Shown piece by piece: positions 1 through 7,215 of a stretch of 46,092 nucleotides of DNA (position 1 is its first letter; each line of letters starts with the position of its first letter). Under the pieces are notes generated by a model, which ran no database searches, was not told the origin of the DNA, and saw only the letters and a list, made by a program, of their open reading frames with translations. Location: positions 1 through 46,092 of the forward strand of contig JAQXTF010000012.1 in assembly GCA_029219345.1 (NCBI GenBank), in the 5' to 3' direction. Both the position numbers and the translations under genes were made by a program. This DNA is from Eggerthellales bacterium. GTDB taxonomy: Bacteria > Actinomycetota > Coriobacteriia > Coriobacteriales > Eggerthellaceae.

Positions 1-645
1 CAGCCACATGTTGCACCAAGGGTTAAAGGACACCAGGGCCACGCACACAAACACAATCTGCAGGGCCATGTTGTTGCCCAAACGGGTGCCGCGCTTTTCC
101 ATAACCAGACCAGGCACGATAGTGATGAGTACCTGAGTGAAAATCCAGAACTTCCACATGGTCTCGTCGTGCAGCTCGAAGCGCAGGAGGTTCAAGCCCA
201 CATAAAACACCACCAGCTGAATGACAATATCCCTGATCATGGCGGACATTTCGGTACCAGGCTTCCAGTTGATTTCGCGCTCGTAGGTTACCGCGCGATA
301 CAGGCACCAGATTTCCATGGCCACCCAAATGGCCTCGCCAATGGCCAGCAGCAGGAACAGCAAGAAGTGGTCGTAATTGCCCCATGCGGCCAGAAACACC
401 CAGATGCCCATGAAGTCGGCGGCGCAGTAGAAGGTGTGCAACCACAGAGGATACGGGCCGCATTTCTCGCGCTCCACCAGCCATAACGGGATGATGTACA
501 CCAGCAAGCCAAACACCACGGCCAGGGCGATAGCAGTCCAGGCACCTTCCCAACCGGGTGCGCCTATGCTTAGGTGGTCCACGAAATCTTGGCCGGAAAC
601 GTCCCCCGCAGGATAGCCGATCAGCAGCTTGTCAATGATGTTCAT
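1..645 (-). CDS. Integral membrane protein, 3' end cut by window edge
   Basis: Reading the minus strand from an ATG at 645 gives 215 open codons with no stop before base 1, so the C-terminus lies outside the window. The start is backed by an AAAAGGAG ribosome site at 651-658. The protein has several hydrophobic helices, including one after residue 35 and others built around WLHTFYCAADFMG, HFLLFLLLAIGEAIW and FWIFTQVLITIVPG, separated by short charged loops, so it is polytopic. The spacing of helices and Trp/Glu residues loosely recalls PaxB-like small membrane proteins, but I do not recognise a family with confidence. It is divergent from a TetR-type gene remnant and shares a palindromic spacer with it, so it was probably that regulator's target. 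Confidence 0.75.
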   Translation of the reverse strand, partial: MNIIDKLLIGYPAGDVSGQDFVDHLSIGAPGWEGAWTAIALAVVFGLLVYIIPLWLVEREKCGPYPLWLHTFYCAADFMGIWVFLAAWGNYDHFLLFLLLAIGEAIWVAMEIWCLYRAVTYEREINWKPGTEMSAMIRDIVIQLVVFYVGLNLLRFELHDETMWKFWIFTQVLITIVPGLVMEKRGTRLGNNMALQIVFVCVALVSFNPWCNMWL

Positions 646-713
646 GCGCGCTCCTTTTCGCTGATGAATTAGGTTTTCCTGGATTGTGGAACCGCCCGAA
701 ATTCCGCGCAATA

Positions 714-762
714 ATCAAAACTTGCACTATGATAGTTACTCATCATATTGCTTAGTTTTGAT
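714..762. promoter_or_regulatory. Nested dyad, candidate TetR operator
   Basis: Two inverted repeats share one centre near 738. The outer arms are ATCAAAAC (714-721) and GTTTTGAT (755-762). The inner arms are TATGAT (728-733) and ATCATA (742-747). The dyad lies between the divergent membrane-protein and TetR-type starts and overlaps plausible -10 hexamers, the usual place for an autoregulatory TetR operator. Assigning it to this regulator is inference. Confidence 0.5.
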
Positions 763-786
763 GCGCAACAAAAAAAGGAGCCCACC

Positions 787-1150
787 GTGTACAAGACCTC
801 CAATGACCGCCGCTTTCGCCGCAACAAGGCACTACTGCAACGCGCGTTTCTGGATGCCGTGGTTGAGCACGGCTATCAGGGGCTTACGGTTTCGGAAATC
901 ACCCGCCGGCCCCGATTTCAAGACAGCTTTCAAGAACGCCCTTGCCCGGCTTTTGCGAGTTGATCACAGCGCCGCCGGCAAGCTGAGCCCGCGCCAACAA
1001 ACCATCGTGCGCGACCAAATTGCCGTGTGCATTGTCTACTCGTACCTGGACTGGCTGGCGGGCGATTATGGCGACGCGCCCCTGGAGGAAGTGGTGGAGC
1101 TGACCAAGGGCCTGCTGCGGAATCGCCTACCCCTGGTGGCATACTGCTAG
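787..1150 (+). pseudogene. TetR-family regulator, internally deleted and frameshifted
   Basis: A GTG at 787 follows a strong AAAAAAGGAG site. The first about 40 residues are a normal TetR helix-turn-helix start (RRNKALLQRAFLDAV, GYQGLTVSEITRR). The sequence then leaves the family: the recognition helix and roughly 60 residues are missing, and the frame ends at 963. The next frame carries a typical C-terminal ligand/dimer region (FKTAFKNALARLL, IVYSYLDWLAGDYGDAPLEEV) that ends at 1150. A deletion that also changed the frame explains both pieces. The remnant cannot make a working DNA-binding dimer. DhaS-like TetR subfamily is a guess. Confidence 0.75.
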
Positions 1151-1175
1151 AAGCTGCGGCTACGCAAACGCACGC

Positions 1176-2435
1176 CTACCGCTGCGCCATACGGCACATC
1201 CTCACAACGCGCTCCAGCGCGTCCGCCGCCGCATCCACCTCCGCGAAGGTGTTGTAGAACGCCGGCGAGATGCGGGCAACGCTGTTAACCCCGTACACTT
1301 CCTCCAGCAGGGGCTGGGCGCACTGACTGCCAGCGCGAATGGCAACGCCCATCTTGTCCATCAGCGTTGCAATATCGAAGGGATGCACGTCCTCAACCGC
1401 GAACGAAACCACTCCGGCGCGGCGCAAGGGAGACCCCAAAATCTGCACATCCGCAACGCCCTCCAGGCGCTGCTCAGCATATTTCACCAGCTCATGCTCG
1501 CGTTCTCGCACAGCCTCCCCGCCCAAAGACTCCAGATAATCAAGGGCCGCCGCAAGGCCAATAGCACCCACATAGTTAGGCGTGCCCGCCTCAAAGCGCA
1601 GGGGCACGTCCTCAAAAGTGGTACCGGCAACACGCACCATATCCACCATCTCACCGCCAAAAGCCACCGGGGGCAGCTCCTGCAGCAACTCGCGCTTGCC
1701 GTACAGCACGCCAATGCCCGTGGGCCCCAAAGCCTTATGCCCCGAAAAGCTCAGGAAATCGCAGTCCAGCGCAGCCACGTCAATGCGCTCATGGCGAATG
1801 CTCTGCGCCGCATCCACCGAAACCAACCAGCCATGTCCATGGGCAAGCTCAACAATGCGTTCAAGGGGGCTCACCGTTCCCAGCACATTGGAAACGTGCG
1901 CAACAGACACAATGCCCGCCGGCTTTTCCTGAAGCAGGCGCTCCAGCGCCTCAAGGTCAACGTCTCCTCGCTCATCCAGGGGAGCAACCCCGAAAGAACC
2001 ACCAGCGCGCAAGGCCGCCTGCTGCCAGGGCACGAAGTTGGAGTGGTGCTCCAGCATGCTCACCAACGCCGAAAAACCAGCGCCCCGCTGAGCCGCGAAA
2101 GCCTGCGCCAACATGTTCAGAGAGTCGGTGGTGCCCCGCGTGAAAATAACCTCCTCGGGAAAACGCGCCCCAATAAACCGCGCCACACGTTGCCGGGCCG
2201 CCTCAAAAGCACAGGTAGAGCGGCCGGACAGCTCGTGGGTAGCGCGATGTACGTTGGCATTTGCCGTCAGGTAATGCTCCTTGACGGCGTCCAACACGCA
2301 CAACGGCATCTGCGTTGTGGCCGCGTTGTCCAGATACACCAGCGGCCTGCCGCAAACCCGCTGATCCAAAATGGGAAATTGGGCACGAGCCGCCCGCCAC
2401 AAATCGCTCTGCTCGCTCATTGCAAGTTCGGTCAT
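1176..2435 (-). CDS. SufS-type cysteine desulfurase
   Basis: Predicted 419-aa PLP enzyme of the class V aminotransferase fold (SufS/CsdA group). It takes sulfur from cysteine (or selenium from selenocysteine) as a persulfide and leaves alanine. The PLP lysine is Lys234 in SFSGHKALGPTG; His130 lies in MLEHHSNFVPW; and the persulfide Cys is Cys372 in RAGSQCAQPL, where classical SufS has RxGHHCA. I chose the ATG at 2435 over 2459 because GGGGGGAG lies 8 nt upstream and the gene then begins 5 nt after the SufE-type gene ends, so the two are translationally linked. It is the last gene of the operon with the FucI-like pair. No SufBCD scaffold genes are present, which suggests a dedicated donor rather than the housekeeping Fe-S system. 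Confidence 0.9.
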   Translation of the reverse strand: MTELAMSEQSDLWRAARAQFPILDQRVCGRPLVYLDNAATTQMPLCVLDAVKEHYLTANANVHRATHELSGRSTCAFEAARQRVARFIGARFPEEVIFTRGTTDSLNMLAQAFAAQRGAGFSALVSMLEHHSNFVPWQQAALRAGGSFGVAPLDERGDVDLEALERLLQEKPAGIVSVAHVSNVLGTVSPLERIVELAHGHGWLVSVDAAQSIRHERIDVAALDCDFLSFSGHKALGPTGIGVLYGKRELLQELPPVAFGGEMVDMVRVAGTTFEDVPLRFEAGTPNYVGAIGLAAALDYLESLGGEAVREREHELVKYAEQRLEGVADVQILGSPLRRAGVVSFAVEDVHPFDIATLMDKMGVAIRAGSQCAQPLLEEVYGVNSVARISPAFYNTFAEVDAAADALERVVRMCRMAQR

Positions 2436-2440
2436 CGCAA

Positions 2441-3262
2441 TCACTCCCCCCTGCCGCATTCCTGGCGCGCGAAGCCCTGAATCTGCTTGACCATGGAAGC
2501 CACGCCCTGCCTACGAGATGCGCTAAACGTGGTCATGATCTGGGCTTTCTCGGGAAAATCAATAACCGCATCGGCAACAGCGGCCAAGGGACGCCCATCC
2601 AGCAGCTCAATCAAAAGCTCCAGCACGCCACGCACAATCAGCGTATCAGAATCAGCCTGCAGCGAAAGAGCGCCGTCGCGGTTATCCAGCACCAGCCACG
2701 CCTGAGACTGACAGTCTTTCACCAGGTGATCGTCGGTTTTCAGCGTTTCATCCAGCGCCGGAAGGGCCGCGGCAAATTCAATAAGGTACTCATACTGGGA
2801 AAGTGGGTCGCCAATGGTCAAAAAATCCTCGATGATGGTGTCCTGCTGCTGGGCAATAGTACAGCGGCTCAAATGGGGCCATACCAGCCGGGCAACATCA
2901 TCCAGGGTTTCAATCTCCATAAGCTCTTGTAGCGTCAGCGAAATCGAGAGGGACTTCTGAATCTTCACCAAAAGCAGCGTGCGCTTCACATCGCTGCTGG
3001 TAGCGCCCTCGCAGTTCTCCCCCGCCTCGTAATCGGCCACCAAATCCTTGGATATCTTGATGGCGCGGGCAAGGCTGATCTGCGCCAGCTCGCTCAAGTT
3101 GTCAGTCTGCTCAAAATCGGACGGCTCCAGCGCGTACTTGAGCAAGACGAAAGTGCGCAAATGCTCGCGAAACGCCTCAAACGTCAGCGCCCTGTCATTC
3201 AAAATGGCATCAATCTGCGCCTGGGCGGCGCGCTGCTTTGCCAATATGCTCTCTTTCGACAT
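2441..3262 (-). CDS. SufE sulfur acceptor with N-terminal ACP-like domain
   Basis: 273 aa, about twice the length of ordinary SufE. Residues ~140-270 are a complete SufE domain: the persulfide-accepting Cys184 is in VKDCQSQAWL, followed by the conserved ADSDTLIVRGVLELL block and SRRQG near the end. Residues ~25-133 form an all-helical domain resembling an acyl carrier protein tail (LLLVKIQKSLSISLT, then ELMEIETLDDVARLV). The phosphopantetheine serine is not at the expected place, but Cys84 lies just before that helix. The same domain occurs alone at 6627-7025. The ATG at 3262 is preferred to 3277 because GAGGGG sits 9 nt upstream. SufE proteins accept sulfur from SufS, whose gene starts 5 nt downstream; what receives it next is unknown. 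Confidence 0.85.
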   Translation of the reverse strand: MSKESILAKQRAAQAQIDAILNDRALTFEAFREHLRTFVLLKYALEPSDFEQTDNLSELAQISLARAIKISKDLVADYEAGENCEGATSSDVKRTLLLVKIQKSLSISLTLQELMEIETLDDVARLVWPHLSRCTIAQQQDTIIEDFLTIGDPLSQYEYLIEFAAALPALDETLKTDDHLVKDCQSQAWLVLDNRDGALSLQADSDTLIVRGVLELLIELLDGRPLAAVADAVIDFPEKAQIMTTFSASRRQGVASMVKQIQGFARQECGRGE

Positions 3263-3366
3263 AACGAAGCCCCTCATTCTCTCTGAACTTTGGCAACAAC
3301 CTAGGCAGCCGGCCCCTCCGCCATCAGGCGAAGAGACCGGCCGAAATCAACCTCGAACTAAACTGC

Positions 3367-4914
3367 TTAGTCCACAACCAGAGGCTCAACACCCAGGGTC
3401 TCGCACAGAGCAACCAGTTCCTTGGTGTAGTCGCCGTAAACCAGCGCGATGTGAATGCCAACCTCACACTGAGCGCGATGTGCAGCCAGGGAGTCGTTCA
3501 GCTTGTAGAACACCAACTGCGTGCAGTTGTCGCGGTCCTGGCCGCTGGAACCAACAATGGTGCCCTTGCCAATGAACATCTTGGCGCCATCGGGAGAGAA
3601 CTTGCACATGGTGATGGTCTGACCCAGGTCGCGGGAGAAGTCGTAGCGCATGGTGGCGCCGAACTTCTGATCATAGGTGAAGGGTGCCAGGCCGTAAGGG
3701 GCATGAGACTCGGAATCGGGCAGGCAGCGATGAGCTACGGAGTGCTGAGTCATCCACAGATGCTCACGCAGCTCGGGGTCTTCCGCCAGCTTGGCCAAAG
3801 ATTCCTTGGTAGCGCCGAAAACCTGCTTGAATTCGCCGTTTACCAGGGGAATGGGGCAAGTGTTGCCCATGTAGGGGCTCTTGCCGGAAACGGCAATCAG
3901 AGCCTGCTCAGACAGAGCTGCGGGCAGGTCGTACTCACAAGCAGAAGGAGTGCCGCCCTCAGCGTTCAGAGCATGGGTAAGGCACATGGTAAACTTTTCC
4001 TGGTTGATGCGGCGAGTGGAGCAAGCATCGGGGCAAGGCATGGAGAAGGCATTGCAATCGAAGCGGTCCATGAGCTTGCGGGTCAGCACGTAGGCAATGA
4101 CGGAAGGCATCATGAGCTCACGCTGGATGCGCACTTCCTCGGCGCCGCCAATCAGCTCGTCGCACAGCTCCTCGGCCTTCTTCAAATCTTCGGCGGTAAC
4201 GTTGGGAGTCTTGCGGCCGGGGGTGGTGTAGTTGCCCTCAGGGGTTGCTTCCTTCATGCAGTCAATGAACTCGTGCAGGTTCACGAAGTGGAAAGTGGTG
4301 CCAAAGCGGCGGGTAATATCATCCAGGCTGGTGAAGGAGTCAGGGCGGCTAACGCCGGTGCTGCCATCGAAGCGGGTGACGCACAGGTACTTGGTACGAG
4401 CCAGCACCTTCTGAGCGCGCAGAGCGGTCAAGCGCAGGGTGAAGTCTTCCCAGCGATACTCGGAGAAGCACTTCATATCCAGATGGCGAGCGGTGATGGC
4501 AGCGGGTACGTCAGGCACGTTGAACGCGCCAGATGCAGGGCAATAGCACATGGTCTTCTTAAAACGCAGGGCAAACTTCAGGCCCAGATCCTGCACGCCA
4601 GAACCCGCCATGGGAACCACAACGTCAGCCTTAGCAACAGCTTCCTCCATGGCACGCCACTGCTCTTCAGGTTCATCCCAGTCGTCGGTACGATGGAACA
4701 GCACAGGGTCCATCACGTTAACACCTTCGGGCACATGAGACTTGATGTCTTCCACAAAGCTCTTGCAGCGCTTTGCAAAAGCAACCTTGTCGTAGCCGGG
4801 CTCAAGAGTCTCGCCGCCGCCAAAACGGCAAGGACCCTCATAGTAGTACAGATGCTCGCAGAACAGTTCCAGAGGCAGTACGTTGAGCTTGATGTCTTTT
4901 GCTTGTTCGATCAT
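3367..4914 (-). CDS. L-fucose isomerase-like protein, paralogue 2
   Basis: 515 aa from the ATG at 4914, which follows AGAAAGGAG with 7 nt spacing; the in-frame ATG at 5007 overlaps the previous gene and lacks a site. The C-terminal half has sugar-isomerase (FucI/AraA) features: SACEYD with an ExD pair comparable to the metal-binding END of FucI, and HIALVYGD comparable to its C-terminal HxxxxYG. It is clearly paralogous to the upstream gene. Both share GPCRFG, DCNAF, CPDxC with TRR, SACEYD, PYMGNT, GATxRYDF, QTITMC and DNCT, giving about eight shared cysteines, far more than sugar isomerases usually have. FucI-fold enzymes bind a divalent metal and act on open-chain sugars; the substrate here is unknown. 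The position next to SufE/SufS suggests sulfur chemistry. Confidence 0.7.
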   Translation of the reverse strand: MIEQAKDIKLNVLPLELFCEHLYYYEGPCRFGGGETLEPGYDKVAFAKRCKSFVEDIKSHVPEGVNVMDPVLFHRTDDWDEPEEQWRAMEEAVAKADVVVPMAGSGVQDLGLKFALRFKKTMCYCPASGAFNVPDVPAAITARHLDMKCFSEYRWEDFTLRLTALRAQKVLARTKYLCVTRFDGSTGVSRPDSFTSLDDITRRFGTTFHFVNLHEFIDCMKEATPEGNYTTPGRKTPNVTAEDLKKAEELCDELIGGAEEVRIQRELMMPSVIAYVLTRKLMDRFDCNAFSMPCPDACSTRRINQEKFTMCLTHALNAEGGTPSACEYDLPAALSEQALIAVSGKSPYMGNTCPIPLVNGEFKQVFGATKESLAKLAEDPELREHLWMTQHSVAHRCLPDSESHAPYGLAPFTYDQKFGATMRYDFSRDLGQTITMCKFSPDGAKMFIGKGTIVGSSGQDRDNCTQLVFYKLNDSLAAHRAQCEVGIHIALVYGDYTKELVALCETLGVEPLVVD

Positions 4915-4997
4915 GAGTGATCTCCTTTCTTTTGTGTCGTCCCAGCCGCGGAGGGTGCGGCCGGGGCCTTTAATTTCCAAACAGGCAGGCAGTTGCG

Positions 4998-6560
4998 CTA
5001 TGCGCACTCGATAACCTCGAGGCCCATCAGTTTTCCGAAGTCAACGACCAGGTCGTACACATCGCCGTAAACCAACGGAATATGATTGCCAACCTGAAGA
5101 GAGCCGTCGAAGAACTTCTTACCGTCGGAAAGCTTGTAATACACGCCTTCGGTGCAGTTATCGATGGTGTAGCCTGCACCAGCGACAATCTCGCCACGAG
5201 CAACGAAAATCTTGGAGCAGGTGGGGTCGAAGCGGCACATGGTGATAGTCTGGCCGATATCCTGGTTGAAGTCGTAGCGGATAGTGGCGCCCCAGCGACC
5301 GCCCATGGCGAAGGGACGCAGAGCATAAACGGATTCTTCTGCGTCAAAGCCCTTAAGCTTGCGATTGGGAGTTGCGTGGAAGGTGTAACCGATGCTGCCC
5401 ACTTCGCTCAGATTCTTGGAAACGTTCTCAAAGCCGTCCTTGTCCTTCTTCAACAACGGAGAAGTAACCACAGGGTCGGAAGCGCTCATCTTGGCCAAAG
5501 AAGTATTGCCCATGTAGGGAGCGCTGAAAGACAGGTTGGACAGCAAAATCATAGATACCAGAGCAGAAATATCATATTCGCAGGCAGAGCAGATGCCGCA
5601 CTCGTTGTTCAGGGAGTGGTTCAGGCACAGGGTAAGCTGCTCTTCGTTCAGGCGGCGCGTTGCGCACATATCGGGGCACGGAGCGGTGAAAGCGTTGCAG
5701 TCCAGCTTGGCCATGAGCTTCTTGGCCAGGTAGTTTGCCTTTACGGAGTTGAACACGAATTTTTCGTCAATGTCAACGCTCTCGGCGCCCGCCATGAGCT
5801 TCTGAGCAATGGCGGTGATTTCCTTGGCATCTTCCTCGTTGATGTTGTCCATCTTGCGGCCAGGCAGCGTGGGGTTGGAAGACGGGTCCACCATCTGGGT
5901 CTGATCCAGGAACTCGTGCATGTTGTAGTAGCAGAATTCCACGCCCAGGCGCTTGGTCACGGCGTTGTGATCGTAGAAGGAGTCAGGGGCGCTGATAGAG
6001 ATGTTGGAGTTGGCGCGGGGCACTGCCAGAATGCGAGTGTGCTGCAAAACCTTGCGTGCGCGCAGCACCTTCAGAGTGGCGGGAGCCTGAGCGTAGTTGA
6101 ACCAGCAGTAGGCCTCATAGCCGCGGGAAGTCAGCGCAGACACGAAGATGGCGTCGTTGCTGCCAAAGTGCAGCAGGGCCATGGGCTTATTGTAGCGCTT
6201 CTGGAACTCCAGCAGAAAGTCCACGCCAAAGGGGAAGATGTTCATGAGGTACAGGTCAACTTCCTCCACGTCTTCGGCCATGGTCTTCAGGTCGGCATCG
6301 GAAACCGGGAAGGTCTCATCGCGCATGATGAAGATGGGGTCCATCAGGTTTACGTAGTCCAGATTGCCAAGGTTTGCCTTAGCGTTTTCCACGAACTTGT
6401 TATGCAGCTCGTGAGCGTTCATGATGTCGAACTCTTTGGTCAGCTGATCGCCGGTGCCAAAGCGACAAGGGCCCTCAAACACGTACTCGTGGTACACGCA
6501 CACCGTCACCGGGCGCACGTTGAGTTTGACGTCCTTTCCTTTCTTGATGTTGAATTCCAT
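4998..6560 (-). CDS. L-fucose isomerase-like protein, paralogue 1
   Basis: 520 aa, starting at the ATG at 6560 (GGAGA-type site just upstream). The N-terminal half has Rossmann-like sheets (VDLYLMNIFPFGVDF, PMALLHFGSNDAIF). The C-terminal half has the isomerase signature SACEYDISALVSM and NHIPLVYGD near the end, like the ExD and His metal ligands of FucI. It differs from its paralogue by an insert at roughly 350-400 (LLKKDKDGFENVSKNLSEV) and by the region around YTFHATPNRKL. The pair probably forms one hetero-oligomer or acts in successive steps. It lies between the small ACP-like gene (66 nt spacer, with a small CGGGC/GCCCG hairpin) and paralogue 2 (83 nt spacer). Family membership by fold is fairly secure; the reaction is not known. 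Confidence 0.7.
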   Translation of the reverse strand: MEFNIKKGKDVKLNVRPVTVCVYHEYVFEGPCRFGTGDQLTKEFDIMNAHELHNKFVENAKANLGNLDYVNLMDPIFIMRDETFPVSDADLKTMAEDVEEVDLYLMNIFPFGVDFLLEFQKRYNKPMALLHFGSNDAIFVSALTSRGYEAYCWFNYAQAPATLKVLRARKVLQHTRILAVPRANSNISISAPDSFYDHNAVTKRLGVEFCYYNMHEFLDQTQMVDPSSNPTLPGRKMDNINEEDAKEITAIAQKLMAGAESVDIDEKFVFNSVKANYLAKKLMAKLDCNAFTAPCPDMCATRRLNEEQLTLCLNHSLNNECGICSACEYDISALVSMILLSNLSFSAPYMGNTSLAKMSASDPVVTSPLLKKDKDGFENVSKNLSEVGSIGYTFHATPNRKLKGFDAEESVYALRPFAMGGRWGATIRYDFNQDIGQTITMCRFDPTCSKIFVARGEIVAGAGYTIDNCTEGVYYKLSDGKKFFDGSLQVGNHIPLVYGDVYDLVVDFGKLMGLEVIECA

Positions 6561-6626
6561 TTTTGTCTCCTCTCCATTTTTCTATGGTTTATCGGGCGAC
6601 AGCCCGTTGTACCTGCGGTTGCGCGT

Positions 6627-7025
6627 CTAGCACGGCGGGGCCAGCAAAACACGGGCGGTGCGCTCAATGAGCGCGGGAAGCGTGGTAATTCCCACCGCCT
6701 CTTCAGGGGAAATCTCCAGGTTGAGCGCGCGATTGAGGGCTATGATCAGCAGAATTTTCTTGGTGAGCACCGAAGACGAGCTGTCGCAACGCACGCTCAG
6801 GTCGGCGGTGAGCACCGAAGCCGGATCCATGCCGGTGGTTCGTGCGATGCTCATGTGGCCCAGGGCGTTGAAGGTCTCAAGGGCCAAGTCTTCCTCTTCA
6901 AGGAAGAAGCGCGCCTGCACATACGCGCGCAAGAGGCGCTCAATCTCGGGGAATGCGCGGGCCGTCTGCAGCTGGTCAAGCAGCGCTGCTGCCTGTGCCT
7001 CGGCATCGGCTATTTCGTTGCGCAT
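6627..7025 (-). CDS. Small ACP-like protein, same domain as in the SufE fusion
   Basis: 132 aa from the ATG at 7025, which has AAGGAGGAG six nt upstream; a TTG-initiated extension to 7049 would bury this site. All-helical. Residues ~25-130 align without gaps to the N-terminal domain of the SufE fusion: FPEIERLLRAYVQARFFLE against FEAFREHLRTFVLLKYALE, and Cys80-DSSSS against Cys84-EGATSS, followed by the LLIIALNRALNLEISPEE helix and GITTLPALIE. The tail resembles acyl carrier proteins, but the residue at the phosphopantetheine-serine position is Leu here and Asp in the fusion. It is the promoter-proximal gene of the five-gene operon. I suggest a carrier or docking protein, possibly working through the shared Cys; this is inference. 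Confidence 0.65.
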   Translation of the reverse strand: MRNEIADAEAQAAALLDQLQTARAFPEIERLLRAYVQARFFLEEEDLALETFNALGHMSIARTTGMDPASVLTADLSVRCDSSSSVLTKKILLIIALNRALNLEISPEEAVGITTLPALIERTARVLLAPPC

Positions 7026-7093
7026 GGCCTTCTCCTCCTTGCACTTCAAAACCTCTGTTGGTGAAAGTTTAAATCGGGATAAATCTACGGTTT

Positions 7094-7143
7094 AATAGGC
7101 GTTGTGCTTAATTATTTTTGTTAATATGTGCATGTTGCCTATT
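7094..7143. promoter_or_regulatory. Inverted repeat in the divergent PucR-type/operon spacer
   Basis: AATAGGC (7094-7100) and GCCTATT (7137-7143) flank a 36-nt AT-rich core containing repeated TTAAT motifs. The spacer runs from 7026 to 7215 between the operon start and the regulator start, so this is the obvious place for both promoters and for regulator binding. A second short hairpin, GGCTTT ... AAAGCC, lies just before the regulator's ribosome site, at about 7175-7195. Confidence 0.45.
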
Positions 7144-7215
7144 TTTAATCAGACAGAAGGCATATACCCAAAGGGGCTTTCGTCCCGCAAAAGCCAGCGG
7201 ATCAAGGAGGTTTTC

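Noticed and set aside
3263-3366. Terminator or riboswitch between the FucI-like and SufE genes
   Set aside because: Only short imperfect GGCCGG-type pairing and no T-run.
5082-7064. 660-aa plus-strand open frame across the FucI-like and ACP-like genes
   Set aside because: It is a shadow: low-complexity composition, spans an operon spacer, and the minus strand has real ribosome sites and homologous domains.
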